This document shows positions 34,948 through 43,355 of a DNA stretch of 49,537 nt, in pieces. The first letter of the stretch is position 1; each line of letters opens with the position of its first letter. The position numbers were made by a program, and so were the translations under genes. The notes under the pieces are model-generated. The model was not told where the DNA came from and searched no databases. It saw only the letters and a list, made by a program, of their open reading frames with translations. The DNA is from Candidatus Melainabacteria bacterium (GTDB lineage: Bacteria > Cyanobacteriota > Vampirovibrionia > Obscuribacterales > Obscuribacteraceae), in the NCBI GenBank assembly GCA_003151275.1, contig PLXC01000062.1, forward strand, positions 1 through 49,537, in the 5' to 3' direction.

Positions 34948-35550
34948 TCAGGACTTATACAAATTCAACAGCATAAAGCTGGCTTGGAACACAAAGCCTA
35001 ACACGAATGCGACTAACGCAATCTTGTTCAATCGTTCGATGCGTCTATTTAGCTCATTGATCAGGTATCTATCCGCTGTCCCAGGCGCCGTGTAATTGGT
35101 GTCCCAATGTCTAATTTCCTCACGAAATACTGAGTCACTGTTGGCTGATGCGAGCAATACCGAAATGAGCACAATTCCGAAACTGATCCAACCGGCAGCC
35201 AACCAAAACTCAGTGCCCGGTGTCGGATGTGGAACCATTGGTTTTATAAAGGTGATGAAAAGACCTAGGGCACCAGTAGAAAGGGTCAACAATTGTTTGT
35301 CATGTTCTTCCGTTAGTTTGTATCTTTTTTCTCGCAAGAAGAAACGCTCTTTCAAGAATTCCTCGCGATCCGGCTCGTCTTGATCGACGGGAGAAAGCGA
35401 TCGAATTTCTTGCAGCTTCTGAGTTTGAGTTAGTATCAATTTCGGGCCTTTTGTCATTTTAAATATCACAATCACAGGAAGGCTCCAGACTGCCAAGACT
35501 GCAAGCGGGATAACTGCGAAGGCTGCTACGCAAATAAGGAAAGTGGTCAT
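34948..35550 (-). CDS. Membrane protein, four helices
   Basis: This 200-residue protein has hydrophobic segments near residues 4-31, 86-105, 115-136 and 176-197. A charged cytoplasmic segment (SPVDQDEPDREEFLKERFFL) lies between the first two. It resembles no family I can name. ATG 35550 overlaps the stop of the upstream coiled-coil gene (ATGA), so the two are co-translated and likely form a membrane complex. Confidence 0.65.
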   Translation of the reverse strand: MTTFLICVAAFAVIPLAVLAVWSLPVIVIFKMTKGPKLILTQTQKLQEIRSLSPVDQDEPDREEFLKERFFLREKRYKLTEEHDKQLLTLSTGALGLFITFIKPMVPHPTPGTEFWLAAGWISFGIVLISVLLASANSDSVFREEIRHWDTNYTAPGTADRYLINELNRRIERLNKIALVAFVLGFVFQASFMLLNLYKS

Positions 35551-36404
35551 GGGTCAATCGTGTCGCCAGGAGTAGGTGGAGTCTCGACTGAAGTCATTCC
35601 AATGATTAGGTGATCAATTATTTTTGAAATCGTTGAGGACTTTTGTGTGGGGTCGGCGATAAGAGGCACCAATCCAGCGGATAAACGTTGTTGCAGCCGT
35701 AGCGTGGCTTGTGAAATCTCAGCCTCCAGTTTGCGAGACTCAACGGCTAGTTTCTTTCGCTGTTCGTCTCCAGTTTTTTTAAGTTCTTCTATGCGCGTCT
35801 CGATCTCTTGTTTCTCAGCCGCTAACTTGTTCTTTTCCTCTTCGGCTCGAGTTTTGATTTGATTTATTTCCGCTTCTAAAGTCTTCTTTTCAAAGTCAGC
35901 ACAAGTTATTATGCGTTCGGTCTCTTTCAATAACCGCTTCTTCTCTTCATCCCAGCGAGTTGGCCAGGGTACTGCGAATTCATAAACCAAATATCGAAGC
36001 GACAACACGCAAACGATGATAAGAAATGGGATGGACAGTGCTTCTACAGACCTAAGCAATATTAACGCAGCAGCAAGGGCCGCTACCTGGTCGTTTTGCC
36101 CGAGCTGCGTTTCAATAAGAATCAGCATTTTCAGGTACGAATCATTACTCTTCTCATCTCGGATGATGTTGAGCGTTGCTTGATCGATTGTTACTACCTG
36201 ACTTGATGCGTGGACTGCTCCAGATGCATTGCCTGGCCCAGACGTATTGCCTGGCCCAGACGTATTGCCTGCCCCAGATGCATTGGCTGCCCCCGATTGT
36301 TGTCCAAATGATCTTGGTATTTCAGCTGCTAACAAGAGAATGACGGCTGCAGTTAGCAGAGTTTGCAGAGAAATGGGGAACCACTTCAGCAGTGTTGCTT
36401 TCAT
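35547..36404 (-). CDS. Exported/membrane protein with repeat and long coiled coil
   Basis: This 285-residue protein starts with a signal or anchor helix (8-28). A Gly/Asn/Ser/Pro low-complexity stretch follows (36-65, SGPGNTSGPGNASG) encoded by 18-bp tandem repeats. Then come a membrane helix (about 107-143) and a long Lys/Glu coiled coil (about 152-245). It leads a three-gene operon with the membrane protein and the small Pro-rich protein. The layout fits a membrane-anchored sensor or scaffold. No family is recognised. Confidence 0.65.
   Translation of the reverse strand: MKATLLKWFPISLQTLLTAAVILLLAAEIPRSFGQQSGAANASGAGNTSGPGNTSGPGNASGAVHASSQVVTIDQATLNIIRDEKSNDSYLKMLILIETQLGQNDQVAALAAALILLRSVEALSIPFLIIVCVLSLRYLVYEFAVPWPTRWDEEKKRLLKETERIITCADFEKKTLEAEINQIKTRAEEEKNKLAAEKQEIETRIEELKKTGDEQRKKLAVESRKLEAEISQATLRLQQRLSAGLVPLIADPTQKSSTISKIIDHLIIGMTSVETPPTPGDTIDP
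36228..36281. repeat. 18-bp tandem repeats inside the coiled-coil gene
   Basis: The unit ATTGCCTGGCCCAGACGT is present twice exactly (36228-36263) and once with changes (36264-36281). It encodes the SGPGNT-type repeat. Slippage here would change the repeat number without a frameshift, so the length of the extracytoplasmic stretch may vary between strains. The following 36405-36723 holds no gene. Confidence 0.7.
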
Positions 36405-36723
36405 TTATAAGTATGTTGAGGGTGTTGAGGGTCGTGGAACCGACATATTATCCAACAGATTCAAGGGTCCGAGTAGTAAAACAAGCCACTTGGCAATACT
36501 GCCGGCGCCGCCAACCGAAATTATGCTTGTAGGCAGAATAGGATCGCTCCTTTTCCGTGGGCGTCTCATTCTCTATGACTCTGCCACCTGCGAGAAGAAT
36601 AGAGAACACTTCTGATTGTGTCAATCATCAGATCCAAAGACGTGATGCATTCCCGTTAACAGCTATTTGAGAGAGCGAGTAAACGTGCTACGTGCAACCT
36701 GTCTCAGGGCTCCTCGCGAACTC

Positions 36724-37002
36724 TTAGCCCTTAAATTCGTTGACCGGCTTGCCATTCACTAAGATGATGTCGTCCGAGGTTAGCGTGAAACCTTGGCCAA
36801 GCTGCGTGTAATGCTGAATTTCATCATCCGACATAAACCTGAACTGGCCGTTGGTATTAATGCTTTTGAAGTGCTGGCAGTTATGTTGCATTGGGCCCAA
36901 GCTTCGCCGAGTGCTTGAGCTATAAATCTCGCCGCACAGCTTGCCGCAAAATGGACAAGTTGAGGTCAAACCCTCATTATGGTTCGGTTGCAGTTTTCTC
37001 AT
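36724..37002 (-). CDS. Small protein with cysteine cluster
   Basis: This 92-residue protein has CPFCGKLC near residues 16-23 and a later NCQHF (about 41-45), a possible zinc site, and a C-terminal strand-rich part (DDIILVNGKPVNEF). It starts at ATG 37002. An upstream 60-codon frame ends by TAATG overlap, but it starts right after a terminator and lacks a ribosome site, so I did not accept it. The function is unknown. Confidence 0.5.
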   Translation of the reverse strand: MRKLQPNHNEGLTSTCPFCGKLCGEIYSSSTRRSLGPMQHNCQHFKSINTNGQFRFMSDDEIQHYTQLGQGFTLTSDDIILVNGKPVNEFKG

Positions 37003-37188
37003 TATTTTCTACTGGCACCACAGATTTCGGGATATATACCCTGGGTCAGTACCCTCCCAAACTCAACCGGAGACGAAAGGCAGTTCCGAAGATCTACTGT
37101 TGAAATGCTAGTGAAGTTAGCCTGCTGTGTCACTGTTCCAGCCGAACTTTCCCCCAAACAGTTGTTTAGGGAAAGCTTGGACAAATAA

Positions 37189-37226
37189 AAGAGCCCTTAC
37201 CTCAAGAGGTTTGGGCTCTTGTTTTC
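37189..37226 (-). terminator. Rho-independent terminator
   Basis: AAGAGCCC (37189-37196) pairs with GGGCTCTT (37213-37220), an 8-bp stem. On the minus strand the hairpin is followed by TTTTATTTG, and on the plus strand by TGTTTTC. It lies right after the small signal-peptide frame at 37225-37308, and may work in both directions. Confidence 0.75.
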
Positions 37227-37308
37227 AGTTTGCCGCTTGAGCAGATGCGATTGCTATCAGCATTAACAAACTAAGCCAGCCAATGACTGAAATCATTCGT
37301 TTCATCAT
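37225..37308 (-). CDS. 27-residue signal-peptide-like peptide
   Basis: ATG 37308 (or 37305) has GGAG upstream and encodes MMKRMISVIGWLSLLMLIAI and then ASAQAAN before the stop. This is a complete Sec signal sequence with an A-x-A cleavage site and almost nothing after it. A strong terminator follows directly, giving a complete tiny transcription unit. It could be a secreted or membrane-active peptide, a toxin of type I style, or a relic of a longer secreted protein. Confidence 0.5.
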   Translation of the reverse strand: MMKRMISVIGWLSLLMLIAIASAQAAN

Positions 37309-37518
37309 TCGGACTCCGTAGTGTTTAGTACGAATTTTTCGACGGGTAATCAGATTCGTCCAACTGTCCCGAAGTGGCTTCAGCCCCAGCCTCCTCGCCT
37401 TGCCTAGCGCGACCGCTGCCGCGCTGATCGTGATTGTAGCACTCTGAACCAGTTCGGGCGCATGAAGCCTACTATGGGTTCTTTTAGGGAAACTTTGCTG
37501 GTGCTTAAGTGATCAGCG

Positions 37519-37878
37519 TTAAGCCCATGGATGGACAATTTTGATCACTTGTTCTATTGCGCCAATAATTTGGACTGTCGTTCCTGCCCCTTCAACGAGT
37601 GCTTGCAAATTATCTGCATGTTCATCGGCCTTAGCCACATCCGCTGCAAAACTTGCGGACTGACTCTTAAAATAGTCTGTTTCTTGCTCAGTCAATTTCT
37701 CGCTTAGCTTCCTAATTGTTGTGTTCAGCTTCTGTACAGCGCTCTCAAATGTGTCCTCGTTGAAACATCGCTCGTCTGATTGGAGATTCTCCAGGGTCTT
37801 ACGAAGCTTGGTCAAGATTTGGTCGAGTTGGTCCTTTTCGTCCATTTGACGCTCCATTTTTACTTCGAGAACGGCCAT
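37519..37878 (-). CDS. Coiled-coil protein, last gene of lipoprotein operon
   Basis: I chose ATG 37878 (119 residues); the frame extends to TTG 37908. The protein is a helical, charged coiled coil (LDQILTKLRKTLENLQSDE) with a less polar C-terminal part. It overlaps the lipoprotein gene end, so it is translated with it. The function is unknown. It resembles phage- or toxin-associated helical proteins only in composition. Confidence 0.5.
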   Translation of the reverse strand: MAVLEVKMERQMDEKDQLDQILTKLRKTLENLQSDERCFNEDTFESAVQKLNTTIRKLSEKLTEQETDYFKSQSASFAADVAKADEHADNLQALVEGAGTTVQIIGAIEQVIKIVHPWA

Positions 37879-38729
37879 TTTCGTGTAGGAGTCTGCGCTA
37901 CCGCCCAAGTTGCTAATTCGTGAAATTCGTCGCGTTCTTGGTCGAAGACATCAGCTGGATTGTTCGCAGCAACGGTATCAACGAATTGGCTCGCTTTATC
38001 GTATTCTGAATTGGCATTCTTCGTGCCGTCCTGTGAAGCGTGTTGGGCACGGCGTTTCTCCGATACAACCATCCACAAATGTGCAATGTTTTTGGCTCTC
38101 TGTTTTGCGTCTTTGCCCACATTGTTCAAGTCACGAGTAAGATTCACGCAGACATCTTCAAAGGCGGCGTCCCGGCTTTGAATAAGATCTTTAGCCCACT
38201 TGTCGCGCAAAAACCGAAAAATTGCTTGTAACCCAAGTTCACTCAGTGTCTTGACGGGTGAAGCCAAAGCGCTGATGCTTGGCGCTAACTTGGCCTGCAA
38301 CCCGGACCAGTTCAGCAGGTCTCCCCCAATAGTTTGTACAGTACCGTTCAGATTCTTTACGACCGAATCGGCTTCAGAAGTGTTTTTGGCATTTGCCACG
38401 TTGTCTATTTGAACGCAGTAGGCAGCCAGCAACTTCGTTATCTTGATGCGTGGTTTTATCACATCGTCTGGGTCATACAGAGCACCAGGCTTGGGTCGAG
38501 GCGGTAATTCCGTGTTTTGGAGTTCTGGCATCGAACGCAAAGTCATCTCATCTTCATCCATCTTGTGGTGGTCTTTGTTTAGCTGCAGATAGAATGACTC
38601 GACTTTATCCGAACTTCCTTGCGCCGTTGTTGCAAGATTAGAACTTACTCGACGCAAGGTCTGATCTCCGCAGCCATGAAGAGCCAGCGCAGCTGCAATC
38701 GGGACGATCAAGGTGTATTTTAACTTCAT
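37860..38729 (-). CDS. Putative lipoprotein
   Basis: This 289-residue protein starts with a signal peptide and the lipobox ALHGC (C20), so it should be lipid-anchored after export. The rest is helical and charged (AKQRAKNIAHLWMVVSEKRR). No family is recognised. ATG 38729 overlaps the stop of the upstream secreted-protein gene by 4 bp. The operon of secreted protein, lipoprotein and coiled-coil protein suggests an envelope complex. Confidence 0.65.
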   Translation of the reverse strand: MKLKYTLIVPIAAALALHGCGDQTLRRVSSNLATTAQGSSDKVESFYLQLNKDHHKMDEDEMTLRSMPELQNTELPPRPKPGALYDPDDVIKPRIKITKLLAAYCVQIDNVANAKNTSEADSVVKNLNGTVQTIGGDLLNWSGLQAKLAPSISALASPVKTLSELGLQAIFRFLRDKWAKDLIQSRDAAFEDVCVNLTRDLNNVGKDAKQRAKNIAHLWMVVSEKRRAQHASQDGTKNANSEYDKASQFVDTVAANNPADVFDQERDEFHELATWAVAQTPTRKWPFSK

Positions 38730-38938
38730 GCGCTAGCCCACAGTGGTGCCCTGGTTGATGATTGCACGCCTTGGATGCTAGTGCAACCAAGATTCTCGGG
38801 TGGGTGTCGAGGGCGTCGAAGGTGGTATTTCAGGTCCTGTCCGGTTGTTGAAAACGTCGTCGCCGCTGTATTGTGCCAGCCCAGGCAGGTCGCGAAGATG
38901 ATCAAGATGGATGCAAGGAGAAGTTTTCGGGTGTTCAT
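38726..38938 (-). CDS. Small secreted protein, first gene of lipoprotein operon
   Basis: This 70-residue protein begins with a signal peptide (MNTRKLLLASILIIFATCLG). The mature part is short, polar and contains one cysteine. It starts at ATG 38938, with only a weak ribosome site, and overlaps the lipoprotein gene by 4 bp. Its role is unknown. Confidence 0.5.
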   Translation of the reverse strand: MNTRKLLLASILIIFATCLGWHNTAATTFSTTGQDLKYHLRRPRHPPENLGCTSIQGVQSSTRAPLWASA

Positions 38939-39060
38939 TTCAACTGCTCAAACGCCGTAGTCATGTTTTACACCAATGACAGCCGAATAGATGCATTTCG
39001 AGGCGATCACCATGGATTTGAGTCGCCGCTTTCTGTTTACATACCTTTGGAAATCAATTT

Positions 39061-39291
39061 ATGCACGGGCTGTGCAAGGGGTTAACGCACCGGAATGAAT
39101 CGGGTTCGAGTATTGAGAATTTCGATACCCGCATATGTACCGTTTTGGGTCAAGGCGCCAGTTTGAATGCCGAAATCGATCTTGACGTTGCGCCAGAAGA
39201 ACAGTTGCGTTTGGCCCAACTAGCGAGTCAGCCTGGACTGCGAGGCTTGTCCGGAATTGCCATCCATAGTGGCAAGGTAACATATCATTGA
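39061..39291 (+). CDS. Possible small protein or gene remnant
   Basis: The frame from ATG 39061 encodes 76 residues; the second half (SLNAEIDLDVAPEEQLRLAQ) is protein-like, the first half less so. There is no good ribosome site. It may be the end of a decayed gene. The adjacent palindrome at 39351 is separate. Confidence 0.25.
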   Translation: MHGLCKGLTHRNESGSSIENFDTRICTVLGQGASLNAEIDLDVAPEEQLRLAQLASQPGLRGLSGIAIHSGKVTYH

Positions 39292-39350
39292 CGCAAGATC
39301 TGTTTTTCGCGGCGGGCAGATCGATTCAGGGCGATTGTGGGATTAAAAAT

Positions 39351-39372
39351 GAGACACCAGATCTGGTGTCTC
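39351..39372. repeat. 22-bp perfect palindrome
   Basis: GAGACACCAGA and its exact reverse complement meet at 39361/39362. It has no loop and no T-run, so a protein-binding or recombination site fits better than a terminator. Similar half-site sequences (GATACCAGAT) occur near 41681 and 47318, in other intergenic gaps. The rest of 39292-39796 has no gene; a (TAG) microsatellite lies near 39523. Confidence 0.55.
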
Positions 39373-39796
39373 GCATTCGCCCGCATGTCAAATCAGAGCA
39401 AGTGCTAGCTCCCATAATCGTGAGGACTAAGGCAAGGGTCGGCACGATCGGGTTTTAATGCATGCTTCGCGGGTACAGTCTGATAACGCCAATTATGTTC
39501 GCTTGACTTTTGAATTGTACAAGTAGTAGTAGTAGTGCCGTATGTGGTGTCACCAAGATTAAAGATTATTGCGCTCCTCTGCAGCCTTAATTTCATCTGA
39601 CCCAAGTGTTGTTAAACCCGGATCAGGTGTTCAGTTCAGCAGAAGTCAAACAATCTATTGGATTATTTGAACTCGAATTTGGACGACTTTAGCCGACGTC
39701 AGTTAGTTTGTCTTTCGCATGAACAGCCAGTCATCAGTATTGGGCGGTTTACTCGCGTATTGAATTGTATCACTGGATGTTGCGTCATGAAACAAA

Positions 39797-39882
39797 GGTG
39801 CACAGATTGGTGCACAGCGTCAACCTGGACACTTGAGAACAACGCGAGCCGATCATTTGAGCCAGTTTGCTTCTAAACTGGC
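39797..39882 (+). promoter_or_regulatory. Repeat and hairpin upstream of PIN_8 gene
   Basis: GGTGCACAG occurs twice (39797-39805, 39809-39817), 12 bp apart. Closer to the gene, GCCAGTTT (39861-39868) and AAACTGGC (39875-39882) form an 8-bp hairpin with a 6-base loop, ending 29 bp before ATG 39912. They may act as operator and 5' leader hairpin of that gene. Confidence 0.4.
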
Positions 39883-39911
39883 GGTTTGTCACTTGCTCCC
39901 TCTAGGACGGC

Positions 39912-41144
39912 ATGAAGAATCTATTTCCTGAATTCAATCAACCCAGTGACGAGCAATTTTCTGAACTGTGGAAGGATGCGTTGATAAGCTTCGATGCCAA
40001 TGTTCTATTGAACGTCTTTCAGTACGGGCATTCCACACTGCACACGTTTATGGATCTGCTAGACCAACTCCAGGGTAGGTTGTGGCTTACTCATCAGGCT
40101 GCTTACGAGTACCAGAAAAATAGAAATAGTCGTATTAGAGCACAGGAGGTAGCCCTCAAGACGCCTCCCGCCCTTGCGAAACTGGAAGAGGTCTATCGCA
40201 ATATTAAAAATTTGCACCACCCCATCATCGATTATGAGGATTTGTCGATCGCTGCGAATGACTTAATAAAGGCGATTCAAAAACCAATGCAATCGAGTGA
40301 ATCCATGGATAAATATCGTCAAAGATGCGCAGAGATGCATGCGCGAATTAACACTTTGTTCGATGGAAAGGTTGGTGACCCCTATAGTCCAGAGGATTTG
40401 GCTAAATATCAGAAGGAAGCAGCGGACAGATTTTCTAAGCTTATTCCACCAGGTTTCATGGATAAAGACAAACTGAAAGTTATCGAACAAGAGAAGAAAG
40501 ATCCAAAAGGCATTCTACTTCCCGACCCGTATGGCGATGCCATAATTTGGTTTCAACTGCTAGACCAAGCTAAATCGCAGAAGAGCCGTCCTATTATCTT
40601 TGTCACTGACGATCAAAAGGTTGATTGGTGGTGGAGCGAATCTGGGCGATCTATAGGGCCCAGACCTGAATTAATTGCGGAAATGAAAAAGGCTGGCGGT
40701 TCTTTTTACATGTACGATTCGCAGAACTTCATGATGCACGCAGCTAAATATGTGTCGAAGCCTCCAACGAAGGAAAATCTGGATTCAGCCATTAAAGAAC
40801 TCCAGTCAGTCAAATTTGAAGCAAAAAGACTTCAAACCGAAAGGCTGCAAAGGCTTATCGACGCAGGTAGGGTGCCTGAGCAAGCGCCAAGATATCGATA
40901 CATATCAGGCAAAGAGCAGATTGGAAGCAGAGGCCTTCGGTTTACGGAGCAAGCCTTGACTTACATGATGAGTACGCGAAGCTACGGTGAAATTATGGAA
41001 AAGATTACCGAAATCTGCATGCGACCGATGCCAGAGGATTTCACCGAAGTGACCGGGGCAGACACGACACCGAGCTATTATGTAATCAAAACAACATCGA
41101 CGGCAAACATAGTGACTGTTGACGAAATCGACTTTATAGTTTAA
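39912..41144 (+). CDS. PIN_8-like (DUF4935-type) nuclease protein
   Basis: This 410-residue protein fits the PIN-like PIN_8 layout. The acidic residues are D28 (SFDANVLL), E66 (HQAAYEYQ), D209 (DPYGDAIIW) and D233 (FVTDDQKVDWW), with a helical insert between (80-175) that includes IPPGFMDKDK. The C-terminal third (260-410) is helical. PIN_8 proteins occur in defence islands as putative RNA-cutting effectors. It starts at ATG 39912 with AGGACGG upstream, and stands alone downstream of a hairpin. I infer an abortive-infection type role. Confidence 0.8.
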   Translation: MKNLFPEFNQPSDEQFSELWKDALISFDANVLLNVFQYGHSTLHTFMDLLDQLQGRLWLTHQAAYEYQKNRNSRIRAQEVALKTPPALAKLEEVYRNIKNLHHPIIDYEDLSIAANDLIKAIQKPMQSSESMDKYRQRCAEMHARINTLFDGKVGDPYSPEDLAKYQKEAADRFSKLIPPGFMDKDKLKVIEQEKKDPKGILLPDPYGDAIIWFQLLDQAKSQKSRPIIFVTDDQKVDWWWSESGRSIGPRPELIAEMKKAGGSFYMYDSQNFMMHAAKYVSKPPTKENLDSAIKELQSVKFEAKRLQTERLQRLIDAGRVPEQAPRYRYISGKEQIGSRGLRFTEQALTYMMSTRSYGEIMEKITEICMRPMPEDFTEVTGADTTPSYYVIKTTSTANIVTVDEIDFIV

Positions 41145-41726
41145 GTCGAAAACAGCAAGCCGCATCCAATATTCTTGCCTACAACTATGTCTTAGCTGAC
41201 AATCACTCGCCGACTAACCTATCATTCGTTGCTTCGATTGACGCAGTCGAAAAATTCACACCATTAAAACTGACGATAACAGAAGCCTAAAATCCGAGTC
41301 GCTTTATTCCCAATTCTATTTGTCCAAATTGTGATGCTCAGAAACGACATTAATAAAGAAGAGAAAAGATAACTGACGATTAATCAGCCGCCGCTCCTAG
41401 CCCTACTGGCTCAGATGCCACTACCTGCGATGCCGGGTGAATGGCGTCAGTATCATTATTATCCACGAAATTTGATTCCACTTCCAGGGGATTAAGAGAT
41501 TTAGGTGACGGCTAGAATCGTTCCAACGCCCGTTGTATCAGAGCTGGGAGCCTCGCCCTGAGACTGGCTTTCAATCAGGCTTTCACTCGATATCACTATC
41601 TCAAGAGTTTATGTTTATTGGGCAACGCTGGAATTGTATCGAAAATGAATCATAATTTGAATTACCAGCTGCGAATTACTGATACCAGATATAGTGCAAT
41701 GTTCAGACGGTCTAAAACCTAAGCAA
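41145..41726. other. Gap with possible gene remnant
   Basis: No complete gene is supported. From about 41165 to TAA 41288-41290, one plus-strand frame reads like a C-terminus (NILAYNYVLADNHSPTNLSF, then VEKFTPLKLTITEA) but lacks a start codon. The rest shows no coding signal. A TGATACCAGAT element lies near 41680. Confidence 0.3.
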
Positions 41727-42242
41727 TCAGAAAAACGAACTGTAGTTGCGAGAAAACAGCCAGGTTCTCTTTCTTGAGCGATGTGCACGGAAAAGGTTTT
41801 TGACCGAAGCCAGAAGATCATCGGCGTTATCAGCGAAAAATTCTCCTAATTCATGTTGAAAACGTTCCCGTGCCAGACGAGGAGCATTTTCAATTTCCCA
41901 TTGCCGGCGTTCCTCCTGGCGACGCCGCTCATATTCTGCCGACTCGGCTGCCCATTTTTCGCGTTCTATCCGCCATTGGATCATACGAGGATGGTCCCAG
42001 AGCGCGCATTGTGCCCAAGCGTCAGTGCCGCTGACCATAATTAATTCTTCTTGTTCCATTTCTTTCAGAAATGCGAAGAACGTCGGCGCGGTTACCTTTC
42101 CGCATACACGCTGACGAAGGGAGGTAGCGCTAACAAATGGCAATTCGCCCTTATCTTTGCGTCGCAATATGGCGAGGATGTCCACTGTTAGCTTTTGGGG
42201 ATCAGGTGGTTTAGATTTCCCGTATGTTCTAAATTCAGTCAT
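41727..42242 (-). CDS. Putative winged-helix protein with charged helix
   Basis: I chose ATG 42242 (MTEFRTYGKSKPPDPQ), giving 171 residues; the frame runs to 42398, but the extra part is hydrophobic and unlikely. Residues 17-75 look like a winged helix (KLTVDILAILRRKDKG, SATSLRQRV, FFAFLKEMEQEELI). A long Arg/Glu helix follows (EREKWAAESAEYERRRQEER). It may be a small regulator or recombination accessory protein. No family is recognised. Confidence 0.55.
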   Translation of the reverse strand: MTEFRTYGKSKPPDPQKLTVDILAILRRKDKGELPFVSATSLRQRVCGKVTAPTFFAFLKEMEQEELIMVSGTDAWAQCALWDHPRMIQWRIEREKWAAESAEYERRRQEERRQWEIENAPRLARERFQHELGEFFADNADDLLASVKNLFRAHRSRKRTWLFSRNYSSFF

Positions 42243-42463
42243 TACTAGTCTTTCGAGCCGGAAAACAGTAAATAAGTACCATAAAACATTTAAAGTTGCG
42301 AGCGGTAGAATGGAGCCCCCTAATTTTTTGAGCATTTGTCGTTGTGCCATAAACCAAATGTTTTGGCACAAATGGTGCAACACCAAATACGGTATCAAAA
42401 CTATTCCTGCAAATTACTTCAGATAGTGAGTGATTATGTTTTTCGCCGACAATATTTGCCCTC

Positions 42464-43030
42464 CTAGGTTTGAATGGGCGTATTTCCGCAAAGTTGACAA
42501 GTCCCCTTTTTAAATTGCCATGGAGATGCATGACACCGAGGACATTTGGCGTTTATTCCGCCAGCTTCTCTTAAAGCAAGTCGATATGACAGCTGGCGCT
42601 CAGGTTCGCTAATGTTTCCTAATGCAGCCAAATCTTCCTCCTCACTTTTTTGCACCAAAAACTGAAATAGTGGCATTTTAGAATCATCAGCCGCGGCAAT
42701 AAGCAGAGTGTCAGCCATCGAAACTATTTTTATATTGTCAGACATTAGGCGCTGATGTTGATCAGCTTTGTCCTGCCACTTCAAACCTAGCTTTATGAGC
42801 ACCATAGCAAGCAGTATGCAAGACAAAACTTCTCCGAGTCCATCAATTAAAGCTGCGGTTTCAGTTCCTTTTGCAAGATATCGAACTGTCAGGTAAATAC
42901 CCGGTACTACTACCGCCAACGTATCGACTGCAAAGTTGTAGGACCTTAGACGAGCTAACCGTTTGCTGTAGGTATACTTTGCAGAAAGTGAATCGTATTT
43001 CTTTTGCTGGATCCATTCGTGTTGATCCAT
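42464..43030 (-). CDS. Mobilome CxxCx(11)CxxC-type SLATT-like membrane protein
   Basis: This 188-residue protein has two membrane helices (about 31-52 and 58-83), a helical cytoplasmic part with WQDKADQHQRLMSDNIKIVS, and a C-terminal zinc site: CPRC, 11 residues, CQLC. That spacing is the signature of the NCBI-named mobilome CxxCx(11)CxxC family. The two-helix plus helix layout resembles SLATT effectors of nucleotide-activated defence systems, thought to disrupt the membrane. It starts at ATG 43030 behind GGGAG, 29 bp after the small gene at 43060-43284. I infer a two-gene effector operon. Confidence 0.75.
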   Translation of the reverse strand: MDQHEWIQQKKYDSLSAKYTYSKRLARLRSYNFAVDTLAVVVPGIYLTVRYLAKGTETAALIDGLGEVLSCILLAMVLIKLGLKWQDKADQHQRLMSDNIKIVSMADTLLIAAADDSKMPLFQFLVQKSEEEDLAALGNISEPERQLSYRLALREAGGINAKCPRCHASPWQFKKGTCQLCGNTPIQT

Positions 43031-43059
43031 TAGTGCGCTCCCAAATTTCTACGAAGTTT

Positions 43060-43284
43060 TTAGTATGGACGTTTGCATTCTGGGCAACTGTTAGCTGAAG
43101 AACTCTTAGCAGGCGCGGGTCCACCAAAATAGCCTTTATTTAGGTCAACAAGTCCTGGAGCTGGACCACCGAACCGGCCTCTCTGCTCTATATCACTTCC
43201 GGACAAAGCCTTTAACACAGTAAGTTTTTCCTGCGCAGTCAACTCGTCGAAACTTTTCAAAATTGCTTGTATCTTCTCGCTCAA
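43060..43284 (-). CDS. Small partner of SLATT-like protein
   Basis: This 74-residue protein starts at TTG 43284 with GGGAGG 8 bases upstream. It has a helical N-terminus (EKIQAILKSFDELTAQEKLT), two FGGPAP motifs and a CPEC pair at the end. It is co-directional with, and 29 bp before, the SLATT-like gene. It could be an inhibitor, sensor or antitoxin-like partner. The family is unknown. Confidence 0.6.
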   Translation of the reverse strand: MSEKIQAILKSFDELTAQEKLTVLKALSGSDIEQRGRFGGPAPGLVDLNKGYFGGPAPAKSSSANSCPECKRPY

Positions 43285-43355
43285 TCGTCTGACCTCCCAG
43301 TGCTCTAGATTGCCTTAACTGTAGGACCACTTTTCAGCATTTGCAAGTCTACCCG

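Noticed and set aside
37002..37184. 60-codon minus-strand frame ending by TAATG overlap with the 36724-37002 gene
   Set aside because: It begins directly after a strong terminator with a TTG and no ribosome site, and the product has no protein-like pattern.
39405..39876. Frames of 66 and 72 codons in the gap before the PIN_8 gene
   Set aside because: Rich in Cys, Thr or Trp with no pattern; the region is better explained by repeats and a hairpin.
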